DNA from: Bacillus xiamenensis | GTDB taxonomy: Bacteria; Bacillota; Bacilli; Bacillales; Bacillaceae | NCBI RefSeq assembly: GCF_000300535.1 | Contig: NZ_AMSH01000010.1 | Span: 1-64,000 of the forward strand | Reading direction: 5' to 3' | DNA length: 64,000 bases | In this document: piece by piece, positions 8,864-17,999 of the stretch | How the letters are laid out: each line of letters opens with the position of its first letter | Numbering within the stretch: position 1 is the first letter of the stretch | Notes under the pieces: model-generated | Seen by the model: only the letters and a program-made list of their open reading frames with translations | Databases searched by the model: none | Told to the model about the DNA's origin: nothing | Translations under genes and position numbers: made by a program

Positions 8864-10300
8864 ATGAAAGCCTTCTTAGATGAGCAGTTTTTATTGAACA
8901 GTCAAACGGCGGAAAAGCTATACCATGAGTTTGCAAAGGACCTTCCGATTATCGATTACCATTGTCATTTAAGTCCAAAAGAAATCTATGAAAATAAAAC
9001 GTTTCAAAATATAACCGAAGCATGGCTTTACGGAGATCATTACAAATGGCGTGCGATGAGAGCCAATGGCGTACCCGAAACACACGTAACAGGAAATGCA
9101 TCAGATGAAGAGAAATTTTTAGCATGGGCGAAGACCGTTCCGATGACCATAGGAAACCCTCTCTATCACTGGACTCATCTTGAGCTGAGGCGGTATTTTG
9201 GAGTCGAAGAACTTTTGAATGAAGAGAATGCAGACATCATCTGGCAAAAAGTAAATAAGAAGCTGCAGGGTGACGGGTTTGGTGCGAGAGATTTCATTGT
9301 GAAATCAAATGTCGAAACGGTTGTGACCACAGACGATCCGATCGATTCGCTGCACTATCACCAAAAATTACGGGAAGAAGAATTTTCTGTGCAAGTGCTG
9401 CCAGGGTTTCGGCCAGATAAGGCACTGGATATAACGAATGATCTGTTTATCGAGTATGTTCATCAGCTGGCAGAGACATCAGCTATTCCAATTCAGTCTT
9501 ATCAAGACTTCTTAAAAGCACTTCATGTGAGAATTGACTTTTTCCATGAGCAGGGCTGTTTGATCTCAGATCATGCCATCAATGAAATGACCTATGAAGA
9601 AACGACAGAAGAAGAAGTGGACACCATCTTTCATAAAAGGCTGTCTGGCCATCCATTGACGGAAAATGAGAAGATTCAATTTAGAACGCATACATTTATT
9701 GAATTAGGCCAGGCATATAGCAAGCGGGGATGGGCAATGCAGCTTCATATCAATGCGCTCAGAAACAACAATACGAAAATGTTTGAGCGGCTTGGACCAG
9801 ATACGGGATTTGATGCAATGAATGATGAGGACATAGCAAAGCCCCTTTGCCGAATATTAGATCGATTAGAACAAGAACATGCACTGCCAAAAACCATTCT
9901 CTATTCCTTGAATCCAAGGGATAATGTCGTGATTTCAACGTTAGCTGGCAGCTTTCAAGATGGGAAGACACCTGGGAAAATTCAGCACGGCACGGCCTGG
10001 TGGTTTAATGATACGAAACAAGGAATGACAGAGCAGATAATGGCTCTTTCCAGTATCGGACTGATCAGCCGTTTTATTGGGATGCTGACAGATTCACGCA
10101 GCTTTCTGTCGTATACAAGACACGAATATTTCCGCAGACTGCTTTGTGACATCATCGGAGATTGGGTAGAAAAAGGAGAAGCGCCATACGATCTCTCACT
10201 GCTAGGGGAAATTGTGAAAGGAATCAGCTATGAAAATGCAAAGCAGTATTTTCAATTTGATCGAGCCAAGGATCTGCCGCAAAAAAGCAAGATCACATGA
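8864..10300 (+). CDS. uxaC: Uronate isomerase (glucuronate/galacturonate isomerase)
   Basis: A 478-residue cytoplasmic enzyme of the amidohydrolase-superfamily uronate isomerases. It converts D-galacturonate to D-tagaturonate and D-glucuronate to D-fructuronate. The N terminus has the metal-binding pair IIDYHCHLSP (His33, His35), and AMQLHINALRNNN lies in the middle. The C-terminal part contains GMLTDSRSFLSYTRHEYFRR, typical of UxaC. ATG 8864 follows GGGGGAG with good spacing; the TTG three bases earlier is the alternative. It is the first gene of a uxaC-exuR-uxaB-uxaA cluster behind a cre site and a probable ExuR operator. Confidence 0.95.
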   Translation: MKAFLDEQFLLNSQTAEKLYHEFAKDLPIIDYHCHLSPKEIYENKTFQNITEAWLYGDHYKWRAMRANGVPETHVTGNASDEEKFLAWAKTVPMTIGNPLYHWTHLELRRYFGVEELLNEENADIIWQKVNKKLQGDGFGARDFIVKSNVETVVTTDDPIDSLHYHQKLREEEFSVQVLPGFRPDKALDITNDLFIEYVHQLAETSAIPIQSYQDFLKALHVRIDFFHEQGCLISDHAINEMTYEETTEEEVDTIFHKRLSGHPLTENEKIQFRTHTFIELGQAYSKRGWAMQLHINALRNNNTKMFERLGPDTGFDAMNDEDIAKPLCRILDRLEQEHALPKTILYSLNPRDNVVISTLAGSFQDGKTPGKIQHGTAWWFNDTKQGMTEQIMALSSIGLISRFIGMLTDSRSFLSYTRHEYFRRLLCDIIGDWVEKGEAPYDLSLLGEIVKGISYENAKQYFQFDRAKDLPQKSKIT

Positions 10301-10368
10301 ACAATAAGGCAAGATAATGAAAGCGGTTTTATGATAAGATGATAAAAAATCATAAAAGGCGGAATCGC

Positions 10369-11379
10369 ATGACAGTCACAATCAAAGACATAGCAAAATT
10401 GGCAAACGTCTCTCATACCACGGTATCAAGGGCTTTGAATAACAGTCCTTTTATTAAAGAGAAAACAAAACAAAAAATATTGTCGATTGCAAAACAGCTG
10501 AACTATTCACCGAATGTTCATGCCAGAGGCCTTGTCTCCCAAAAATCATTTACAATTGGTCTGTTTTTTACGAGTTTAACAGAAGGCACATCTTCGAGTT
10601 TCTTTGTTGATGCTTTAAAGGGTGTTAACAGTGTGATGACAGAGCATTATCATTTGTTTGTGAGAGGAATTGATGACTTTCATGATTACACAACCATTCA
10701 TAAACAACGCTATGATGGAATTTTGCTCATGAGTCAAAGTGAGCATGATGAAGCGTTTATCCATCATGTGAAAAAACAGGGCATTCCGATTATTGTACTG
10801 AATCGCCGTGTGGAAAGTAATGAAGTGATGAATATATTAGCTGATGATAGTGAAGGGGCATACCAAGCTGTACATTATTTCATTCAGCAGGGGCATCAAC
10901 AAATCGCCATCATTGAAGGGAAAGAAGGCTTTAAATCGACTCAAGAAAGAAAAGCTGGTTTTCTGCAAGCATTAATTGATCATCATGTGCCAATGAAGAA
11001 GGAATATATGATCAAAGGTGACTATCACATGAAAAGCGGTTATGAATCAATGGAAGCCTTGCTGAATCTTGATGAGCCGCCAACAGCCCTTTTTTGCTCA
11101 AACGATGACATGGCCATTGGTGCGATGAATGCACTATATGCAAAAGGGAAAACGTGCCCAGGCGATATGTCGATTATCGGCTTTGATGATATTGCATTTT
11201 CATCCTATACCACACCAGCTCTCACAACAGTGAAAAAGCCGATTGAAAAAATGTGTGCGCTTGGAGCAGAAGCGATCCTTTCAGTCATAAACGGTGAAGA
11301 GAAAGAAGAAGATCATATGGAAAAAGTGTATGTACACACAGAACTAATGATCAGAGATTCAGTCAAAAAGGTGCAGTGA
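10369..11379 (+). CDS. exuR: LacI-family repressor of the galacturonate genes, ExuR
   Basis: A 336-residue LacI/GalR-type repressor. The helix-turn-helix TIKDIAKLANVSHTTVSRAL is at residues 4-23, followed by the hinge region and a periplasmic-binding-protein-like effector domain with FCSNDDMAIGAM and GFDDIAFSSYTTPALTTV. The ATG at 10369 is chosen because AAAGGCGGAA lies just upstream and the DNA-binding domain then starts at residue 2; the longer frame from 10339 lacks a ribosome site. It lies between uxaC and uxaB. The effector is expected to be a uronate pathway intermediate. A near-match to cre (ATGAAAGCGGTTTTA) precedes it at about 10318. Confidence 0.88.
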   Translation: MTVTIKDIAKLANVSHTTVSRALNNSPFIKEKTKQKILSIAKQLNYSPNVHARGLVSQKSFTIGLFFTSLTEGTSSSFFVDALKGVNSVMTEHYHLFVRGIDDFHDYTTIHKQRYDGILLMSQSEHDEAFIHHVKKQGIPIIVLNRRVESNEVMNILADDSEGAYQAVHYFIQQGHQQIAIIEGKEGFKSTQERKAGFLQALIDHHVPMKKEYMIKGDYHMKSGYESMEALLNLDEPPTALFCSNDDMAIGAMNALYAKGKTCPGDMSIIGFDDIAFSSYTTPALTTVKKPIEKMCALGAEAILSVINGEEKEEDHMEKVYVHTELMIRDSVKKVQ

Positions 11380-11400
11380 TCTGCATCTTTTAATCAAAAA

Positions 11401-11414
11401 TGTTCACGTGTGCA
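11401..11414. promoter_or_regulatory. Second probable ExuR operator, upstream of uxaB
   Basis: TGTTCACGTGTGCA resembles the 14-mer ahead of uxaC (TGTTAACGTGAACA) and lies between the exuR stop and the uxaB start. It could allow separate control of uxaB-uxaA. Confidence 0.5.
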
Positions 11415-11437
11415 ATATATGCAGGGAGGGAAACCAT

Positions 11438-12895
11438 TTGAAGCGATTATCCAAAGCTGTCTACCCGGTGGCAGAGTATCCAGAAACGATTTTGCAAATC
11501 GGTGAAGGGAATTTTATGCGAGGGTTTATCAATTGGCACATCCAGAAACTAAACGACTGTACAGATTTTAAAGGAAGAGCCGTTGTTGTTCCTCCTCGAA
11601 AAGGATCAGTTACGGCTTTAAATGAACAAGACGGCTTGTACACTTTATGTATTCAGGGCTTTCATGATCAAAAAGAAATGAACGAACGTATCGTCATTCA
11701 ATCCATTAGCAGGGGAATCAGTACGTATACAGATTACGAGGCCTTTTTACACGTAGCGGAAAGTCCTGATCTGCGCTTCGTCTTTTCTAATACAACTGAG
11801 GCAGGACTTGTATTAAGAAAAGAGGATCGGTTAGAAGACAGACCGCAGGTAAGTTTTCCAGGAAAGCTGACAGCCTTCTTATATCATCGGTTTAAAGCAT
11901 TTGCAGGAGATGAGAATAAGGGACTGATCATCCTGCCTTGTGAATTGATCGAGCAAAACGGTGATAGATTAAAAGAATACGTGACTGCTATGGCAGCTGA
12001 GTGGGATCTTCCGCCTGACTTTGTTACTTGGCTGAAGAAAGCGAACACCTTCTGTAATACGCTTGTTGATCGAATTGTCCCGGGATTTTCACAGGAAGCA
12101 GCTGAAGCTGTGCAAAAGGAAGACGGATATATCGACGAATTGCTTGTCACGGCAGAATATTATCATCTGTTTGTCATTGAAGCACCCGCATTTGTTCAAA
12201 AAGAGCTTCCTTTTCAAGAAGCAGGGCTAAACGTGCTTTTTGTGGAGGATATCACTCCTTATCGAATGAGCAAGGTCCGTATTTTAAACGGTGCACATAC
12301 AGCGATGGTGCCAATCGCGTATTCATGTGGTTTAGATACTGTAAAAAAAGCTGTGGATGATGAGCTTGTTGGTTCGTTCATCCGAAGTATGCTCGAGGAG
12401 GAAGTGCTGCCAGGTCTGCCCCTTCCTGAAGATGAGCTTCTTCTTTATACACAATCCGTTTGGGATCGTTTCTGCAACCCGTTTGTGAAGCATCAATTGC
12501 TGGATATTGCATTGAATGGTGTCTCTAAGTTTCGGGCGCGTATTCTCCCATCCCTTCTTGATTATGTTGCGCTAAAAAAACAGCTGCCAATGAAGCTTGT
12601 CTTTTCACTCAGTAGTCTTATTTATTTTTATCAAGTCAATACAGATAAGGTAAAGGATGATGAGACTGTGATGGCAATCATGAAGGAAGCGCGGGAAGAA
12701 ATGAATCATTCCTATGAATCCATGGCTCATCATATTCTTTCAAGTGAGGCAATATGGGGGATGGACTTAACGAGTATAGAAGGGCTGAATGATGCAGTAG
12801 CCAAGCAGCTTACCTTCATCCATGAAAACGGGATGAGAGCTGCTGTTGACCGAATGCTCCATCATCAATATGAAAGTCAGGGGGAGAAGGCATGA
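11438..12895 (+). CDS. uxaB: Tagaturonate reductase (altronate oxidoreductase) UxaB
   Basis: A 485-residue NAD-dependent enzyme of the mannitol dehydrogenase family that reduces D-tagaturonate to D-altronate in the cytoplasm. Visible family marks are the nucleotide-binding start ILQIGEGNFMRGF, the segment CNTLVDRIVPG and the catalytic region YRMSKVRILNGAHTAMVP. The reading frame is open from a GTG at 11408, but AGGGAGGG is placed eight bases before a TTG at 11438, which also gives the usual family length. Its end overlaps the start of uxaA by four bases, so the two are translationally coupled. Confidence 0.92.
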   Translation: MKRLSKAVYPVAEYPETILQIGEGNFMRGFINWHIQKLNDCTDFKGRAVVVPPRKGSVTALNEQDGLYTLCIQGFHDQKEMNERIVIQSISRGISTYTDYEAFLHVAESPDLRFVFSNTTEAGLVLRKEDRLEDRPQVSFPGKLTAFLYHRFKAFAGDENKGLIILPCELIEQNGDRLKEYVTAMAAEWDLPPDFVTWLKKANTFCNTLVDRIVPGFSQEAAEAVQKEDGYIDELLVTAEYYHLFVIEAPAFVQKELPFQEAGLNVLFVEDITPYRMSKVRILNGAHTAMVPIAYSCGLDTVKKAVDDELVGSFIRSMLEEEVLPGLPLPEDELLLYTQSVWDRFCNPFVKHQLLDIALNGVSKFRARILPSLLDYVALKKQLPMKLVFSLSSLIYFYQVNTDKVKDDETVMAIMKEAREEMNHSYESMAHHILSSEAIWGMDLTSIEGLNDAVAKQLTFIHENGMRAAVDRMLHHQYESQGEKA

Positions 12896-14385
12896 GAGAC
12901 TTTATTGTGATTCATCCTTCAGATAATGTAGGGATTGCTTTAAAAGTGCTTGAGCAAGGTGAGGAACTTCAGTACCAGGAGCATACAGTCGTCTTAAAAG
13001 AAACCGTCGCCAAAGGCCATAAATTTGCACTGGCTGATATCAAGCAAAAAGAGAATATCATCAAATATGGCTATCCGATTGGTCATGCAACTACACTTAT
13101 TTCTAAGGGAGAATGGGTGCATACGCATAACATTAAAACGAATCTATCAGGTAAGCTCGATTACGAATATCAGCCTTCTTTAACAGAAAATCCCTATGAA
13201 AAAACGAATCTGACATTTAAAGGCTATAAACGAAAAAATGGTGCAAGTGGGATACGTAATGAGCTTTGGATTGTCCCTACAGTGGGCTGCGTCAATGGCA
13301 TCGCCGATCAAATCATTCAAATATTTACCGCTGAAATGGGCGGAAACATCCATCCTTTTGAAACGGCGTTAGTATTAAAGCACAATTATGGATGCTCACA
13401 GCTGGGGGACGATCATGAAAATACAAAAACCATTTTACAAAATGCTGTCAAGCATCCAAACGCTGGAGGGGTACTCGTTCTAGGGCTTGGCTGTGAAAAC
13501 AATGACATTGAAGATTTTCAGGCGACATTAGGGGAGTATGACCAGACGAGAGTGAAATTTTTAAGGAGCCAAGAAGTAGGAGATGAAATAGAGACTGGAG
13601 TCGCTTTACTCAAGGAAATTTATGATGCGGCGAAAGAAGATCAACGTGAAGAGATTCCGTTATCTGAGCTGAAAATTGGCTTGAAGTGCGGAGGATCAGA
13701 TGGTTTTTCTGGCATTACTGCAAATCCGCTGTTAGGCAGACTGTCCGACTTTATTGTGGCGCAGGGCGGAACAACCGTATTAACCGAAGTGCCAGAAATG
13801 TTTGGGGCTGAAACCATCTTAATGGAGAGAGCGGAATCAGAAGAGACCTTCGACAATATTGTGCAAATGATCAATGATTTTAAACAATATTTTATGGATC
13901 ATCAACAGCCAGTATATGAAAATCCTTCCCCGGGAAATAAAGCAGGAGGAATTTCGACATTAGAAGATAAATCTCTCGGCTGTACACAAAAAGCGGGTAC
14001 TTCCGCTATTAAGGATGTGTTGAAATACGGAGAATTGCTGAAACGAAAGGGGCTGAATGTCTTAAGTGCGCCTGGTAATGATCTAGTTGCTTCATCTGCC
14101 CTTGCAGCGTCTGGCTGTCAGCTGGTGCTCTTTACGACAGGCAGAGGGACACCGTTCGGCACGTTTGTCCCAACGATGAAAGTCTCGACGAATACTGCCT
14201 TATATGAAACAAAAAAACACTGGATTGACTTTAATGCTGGGGAATTGCTTGAGGATGTACCTGAAGAAGTGGTGCTAGAAAAATTCATTTCAACGATTAT
14301 TGATGTGGCGAGTGGAAAGCAATTAAATCATGAAAAAAACAATTTTAGAGAGCTGGCTATTTTTAAAACAGGTGTCACACTTTAA
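12892..14385 (+). CDS. uxaA: Altronate dehydratase UxaA
   Basis: A 497-residue iron-dependent dehydratase that turns D-altronate into 2-keto-3-deoxy-D-gluconate. The N-terminal SAF domain spans about residues 1-90. The large C-terminal domain carries HNYGCSQLGDD, LVLGLGCENND, KCGGSDGFSGITANP and FTTGRGTPFG, the cysteine- and glycine-rich signatures of the UxaA/GarD family. Its ATG overlaps the uxaB stop (ATGA) with GGGGGAGAAGG upstream. The KDG kinase and aldolase needed to finish the pathway are not in this window, and neither is a recognisable uronate transporter. Confidence 0.95.
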   Translation: MRDFIVIHPSDNVGIALKVLEQGEELQYQEHTVVLKETVAKGHKFALADIKQKENIIKYGYPIGHATTLISKGEWVHTHNIKTNLSGKLDYEYQPSLTENPYEKTNLTFKGYKRKNGASGIRNELWIVPTVGCVNGIADQIIQIFTAEMGGNIHPFETALVLKHNYGCSQLGDDHENTKTILQNAVKHPNAGGVLVLGLGCENNDIEDFQATLGEYDQTRVKFLRSQEVGDEIETGVALLKEIYDAAKEDQREEIPLSELKIGLKCGGSDGFSGITANPLLGRLSDFIVAQGGTTVLTEVPEMFGAETILMERAESEETFDNIVQMINDFKQYFMDHQQPVYENPSPGNKAGGISTLEDKSLGCTQKAGTSAIKDVLKYGELLKRKGLNVLSAPGNDLVASSALAASGCQLVLFTTGRGTPFGTFVPTMKVSTNTALYETKKHWIDFNAGELLEDVPEEVVLEKFISTIIDVASGKQLNHEKNNFRELAIFKTGVTL

Positions 14386-14405
14386 GGCGACTGGGGGATG
14401 AGGAA

Positions 14406-15797
14406 ATGTCTAAAAAACGGGATTTGATGTATATCACAGCAGGAACAGTACTAACCGGAATCGGACTCGCACGTTTAGCAAAGCAAGGAAAGAAAGACAA
14501 AGAAGCAAATGGCATGGATCATGTGTTAAAGCAAATAAAAGCGCCAATGTTCCCCGATCGTGAGTTCAATGTGATTCATTATGGTGCAGACGAAAAAGGG
14601 GAAGTGCTTTCGACAAATGCTATTCAGTCTGCAATTGATGACGCACATCGTTTGAAAGGGGGGCGTGTGGTCATTCCTAAAGGGACATTTTTGACAGGAG
14701 CTCTTGAATTGAAAAGCCATGTAGAGCTTCATCTCCATGAGAACGCCTATGTGACATTCAGTCAAGACCCACGCGATTACTTACCACTCGTATTGACAAG
14801 ATATGAGGGAATTGAGCTTTATAATTATTCACCGCTTATTTATGCTCACCATGCAGAAAATATGGCCATTACAGGCAGTGGTACACTTGACGGGAGAGGT
14901 GATGAGCATCATTGGTGGCCTTGGAAGTATGGAACAAATGGTCAGCCCTCCCAGGATCGGGATCGTCAGCTTCTGTTTGAGATGGCTGAAAAAAGAATAC
15001 CAGTGGAAGAAAGAGTGTTCGGAGAAGGACATTATTTAAGATCCAGTTTTATACAGCCATACCAATGCCAAAATATTCTCATTGAAGGAGTGACAGTGAA
15101 GGATTCGCCGATGTGGCAGATTCATCCGGTGTTATGTGAAAACGTCATCGTTCGCGGGGTCAATATTATCGGGCATGGACCAAATACAGACGGTGTAAAT
15201 CCAGAGTCTTGCCGCAATGTGCTCATTGAAGACTGTTACTTTGATAATGGAGATGATTGTATTGCGATTAAATCTGGCAGAAACGAGGACGGCCGGAGAA
15301 TCGGAGTTCCATCTGAAAACATTGTCATTCGTAGAAATGAAATGCGTGATGGACACGGTGGAGTAACGATAGGGAGCGAAATTTCTGGCGGGGTCAGATA
15401 TGTTTATGCAGAGGATAATATCATGGACAGCCCAAATCTCGATCGGGCACTGCGCATCAAAACCAACTCTGTCAGGGGCGGTACCATTGAACACATTTAT
15501 TTTAAAAATAATACAGTCAAAAGCTTAAAGCATGAGGTTGTCTGTATCGACATGATGTATGAGGAAGGAGATGCCGGCCCGCACAAGCCTGTCGTTCGCC
15601 ATATTGAAGTCGAGGGGCTAAAAAGCAGCGGCGGACGATATGGTGTGAAAATAGCCGCATACCCACATTCTCCAGTCACGCACTTTAAAATGAAAGATTG
15701 TGTCATTGATGATGTCACGTATCCCCTCTCTTTAGAGCATGCAGTAGCTCCTTCTTTTCAGAGAGTCATCATGAATGGTGAACAAATAAACCAATAG
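14406..15797 (+). CDS. Glycoside hydrolase family 28 polygalacturonase-like enzyme
   Basis: A 463-residue right-handed beta-helix protein of GH28. All four catalytic motifs of the family are present: N-T-D in GPNTDGVNP, D-D in DNGDDCIAIKSGR, G-H-G in DGHGGVTIGSE and R-I-K in RALRIKTNS. The N terminus (residues 1-35) has a short weakly hydrophobic stretch but no convincing signal peptide, so the enzyme probably acts in the cytoplasm on imported pectin oligosaccharides, like exo-acting GH28 proteins of the YteR/YesR type of system. It follows uxaA by 20 bases and shares its operon, linking release of galacturonate to its breakdown. The exact linkage cleaved is unknown. Confidence 0.88.
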   Translation: MSKKRDLMYITAGTVLTGIGLARLAKQGKKDKEANGMDHVLKQIKAPMFPDREFNVIHYGADEKGEVLSTNAIQSAIDDAHRLKGGRVVIPKGTFLTGALELKSHVELHLHENAYVTFSQDPRDYLPLVLTRYEGIELYNYSPLIYAHHAENMAITGSGTLDGRGDEHHWWPWKYGTNGQPSQDRDRQLLFEMAEKRIPVEERVFGEGHYLRSSFIQPYQCQNILIEGVTVKDSPMWQIHPVLCENVIVRGVNIIGHGPNTDGVNPESCRNVLIEDCYFDNGDDCIAIKSGRNEDGRRIGVPSENIVIRRNEMRDGHGGVTIGSEISGGVRYVYAEDNIMDSPNLDRALRIKTNSVRGGTIEHIYFKNNTVKSLKHEVVCIDMMYEEGDAGPHKPVVRHIEVEGLKSSGGRYGVKIAAYPHSPVTHFKMKDCVIDDVTYPLSLEHAVAPSFQRVIMNGEQINQ

Positions 15798-15803
15798 AGG
15801 AAA

Positions 15804-15887
15804 TGAAAACAGCCTGTTTGAAGGCTGTTTCAGATTGTTGACACAGGGCTAAAATGAACTTTATTTTAGCCCTGTGTCTTCTTTTTC
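15804..15887 (+). terminator. Tandem terminators after the galacturonate/pectin operon
   Basis: A first hairpin (AACAGCC with GGCTGTT, 15809-15829) is followed by a very strong 15-bp perfect stem (ACACAGGGCTAAAAT with its complement, 15841-15877) and the T-rich run CTTCTTTTTCCTTTT. Confidence 0.85.
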
Positions 15888-16024
15888 CTTTTATAAGAAC
15901 AGAAAAGACGCTTTTGGAAATCACATATACAACCTATCTGCACTGTAGTATAATATTCCCGAAATTAGAAAAGAATTGACGGAAGAGATGTCGTCAAGCA
16001 GTACATAAAGCAGGGGGTTTATTC

Positions 16025-16975
16025 ATGAAGAAGTTGACAGGCATTTGGCTTTCATTATTACTTGTGATGGGTGTTTTAGCAGGATGTGCAGGTGCGGAAA
16101 CAGATCAAAAAGCAAGTGATTCGCAACATAAAGAGACAGCAGCTGCGGCCTTTCCCGTCTCAATCAAAGATGCAGCTGGTAAAACAGTTGAAATCAAAGA
16201 ACAGCCCAAACGGATTGTTTCGTTAATTCCAAGTAATACAGAGGTTGCCTATGCACTTGGCCTTGGAGATAAAATCGTTGGAAGATCAGATTTTGACAAT
16301 TATCCAAAGGAAGTAGAAAAAGTAGAGAAGATTGGCGGTCTTGAATTCAATGTAGAGAAGATCATTTCCTTAAAGCCTGACCTCGTATTAGCACATGCAT
16401 CTCAAATGGGATCAAAAGAAGGATTTAAACAGCTTGAAGATGCAGGTATTCAAGTGCTGACTGTTCAAGATGCAGCCTCCTTCAAAGATGTGTACAAGTC
16501 TATCAATATGATCGGCAAAGCAGCCGGTGTGAAAGAAGCATCAACGAAGCTTATAAATGAAATGAAATCAAAACTGAATGACCTTAAGAAACGAGCAGCG
16601 TCCATTTCCAAAGACAAACAAAAAACAGTCTTTGTCGAAGTATCAGGGACGCCTGAAATTTACACAACAGGTAAAAACACATTTATGGACGAAATGCTTT
16701 CTGTCATTCACGCAAAAAATGTTGCAGGCGATCAAACTGGCTGGGTGCAAATGACGGAAGAATCAATAATCAAACGAAATCCTGATGTCATTGTCACAAT
16801 TGATGGTTCTAGCTTAGCTGATCTGCAAAAAAGAGATGGCTGGAATGCCATTAAAGCAGTAAAAGAAAAACAAGTCTTTCAATTGAATACGGATCTCGCA
16901 TCAAGACCGGGGCCGCGATTGGTTGAAGGAGTCGAGGCTCTTGCGAAAAGCATCTATCCTGACACGTTCAAATAA
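16025..16975 (+). CDS. btuF: Cobalamin-type ABC transporter substrate-binding lipoprotein BtuF (YvrC)
   Basis: A 316-residue lipoprotein with lipobox L-A-G-C (acylated Cys21) and a BtuF-like ligand-binding domain: QPKRIVSLIPSNTEVAYALG near residue 60 and KPDLVLAHASQ near residue 118. The pattern SLIPSNTE is typical of vitamin B12-binding proteins rather than siderophore ones. It heads btuF-btuC-btuD. The order and the nearby PduO-type adenosyltransferase (29.4 kb) agree with the yvrCBA/yvqK region of B. subtilis. A TATAAT at 15949-15954 and a TTGACG/CGTCAA inverted repeat at 15976-15997 lie in the leader, but no cobalamin riboswitch is visible. Confidence 0.82.
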   Translation: MKKLTGIWLSLLLVMGVLAGCAGAETDQKASDSQHKETAAAAFPVSIKDAAGKTVEIKEQPKRIVSLIPSNTEVAYALGLGDKIVGRSDFDNYPKEVEKVEKIGGLEFNVEKIISLKPDLVLAHASQMGSKEGFKQLEDAGIQVLTVQDAASFKDVYKSINMIGKAAGVKEASTKLINEMKSKLNDLKKRAASISKDKQKTVFVEVSGTPEIYTTGKNTFMDEMLSVIHAKNVAGDQTGWVQMTEESIIKRNPDVIVTIDGSSLADLQKRDGWNAIKAVKEKQVFQLNTDLASRPGPRLVEGVEALAKSIYPDTFK

Positions 16976-17999
16976 AGTAATCATTGCATACGCACTAAGT
17001 GTTTTCCTTCTTGTGATGAGTATTGGAATGGGAATCTCATTTGGCAGTTTAGGAATTCCCATTCCTTCTATTATCCGCATATTTGTTCATGAACTATTCG
17101 GAGTTCAGATCGGGGGCATTGATGCGATCGACCGCAATATCATGATGAATATCCGGCTGCCGAGAGTGATATTAGCAGCATTAGTAGGGGCGGCTTTGGC
17201 GTTATCTGGTGCAGCCTTTCAAGGTTTATTAAAAAATCCTCTCGCAGATCCTTATACACTAGGGGTATCTCAAGGGGCATCTGTTGGAGCCGTAGCGACT
17301 TTATTTTTTAGCCTGCAGCTTCCTTTCATGGGCACTTTTACACTGCCTTTCTTGAGTATGACAACAGCACTTGTGACGCTATGTCTCGTCCTCTTTTTTG
17401 CACGTCTTGTTCATCGAGGAATGAGCATCTCCTCTTTAATTTTGACGGGTGTGATTTTCAGTTCGTTTTTGGGGGCGCTCATTTCATTAATGATTGCTTT
17501 AACAGGTGATGATTTAAAAGAGATTATTCATTGGCTTTTAGGCAGTGTGTCCATGAGGGGCTGGCGTTATATCGTTCTTTTCCTTCCTTTCTTCCTCATT
17601 GGTACCTTTGCACTGATACTGATGGGACGAGATTTAAATGTGATGACGTACGGGGAGGAAAAGGCAAAGCTATTAGGGGTTCATGTGACAAGGAGCAAAT
17701 ATGTGGTTCTGCTTGCTGGTTCAATTCTGACGGGCAGTGCGGTAGCAGTGTCAGGGACGATCGGATTTGTAGGACTTGTCATCCCGCATTTTATCCGTCT
17801 TTTATCTATCACGGATCACCGGCATCTCCTCCCATTGTCTATGCTAAACGGCGCTTCTTTTCTTGTTTTAGCAGATGTGTTATCCCGTACAATCATCGAG
17901 CCGACGGAACTGCCTATTGGCATCATCACGGCATTAATTGGTGCACCTGTATTTGGCATGATCCTCATTCGCAGATATAGAGGAGGGACGCATCTATGA
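16941..17999 (+). CDS. btuC: Cobalamin-type ABC transporter permease BtuC (YvrB)
   Basis: A FecCD/BtuC permease of about 352 residues with roughly ten membrane helices. It has NIRLPRVILAALVGAALALS, DPYTLGVSQGASVGA and TIGFVGLVIPHFIRL, all hallmarks of the family. The frame is open from a TTG at 16923, but GAAGGAG at 16925-16931 fits the TTG at 16941, which I take as the start; it lies inside the end of btuF, so the two genes overlap by about 35 bases. Its end overlaps btuD by four bases. Confidence 0.85.
   Translation: MRKASILTRSNKVIIAYALSVFLLVMSIGMGISFGSLGIPIPSIIRIFVHELFGVQIGGIDAIDRNIMMNIRLPRVILAALVGAALALSGAAFQGLLKNPLADPYTLGVSQGASVGAVATLFFSLQLPFMGTFTLPFLSMTTALVTLCLVLFFARLVHRGMSISSLILTGVIFSSFLGALISLMIALTGDDLKEIIHWLLGSVSMRGWRYIVLFLPFFLIGTFALILMGRDLNVMTYGEEKAKLLGVHVTRSKYVVLLAGSILTGSAVAVSGTIGFVGLVIPHFIRLLSITDHRHLLPLSMLNGASFLVLADVLSRTIIEPTELPIGIITALIGAPVFGMILIRRYRGGTHL

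Noticed and set aside
17531-17980. A 149-codon frame inside btuC
   Set aside because: It is an out-of-frame reading of a well-supported permease gene, with unusual composition (many Cys, His, Arg).
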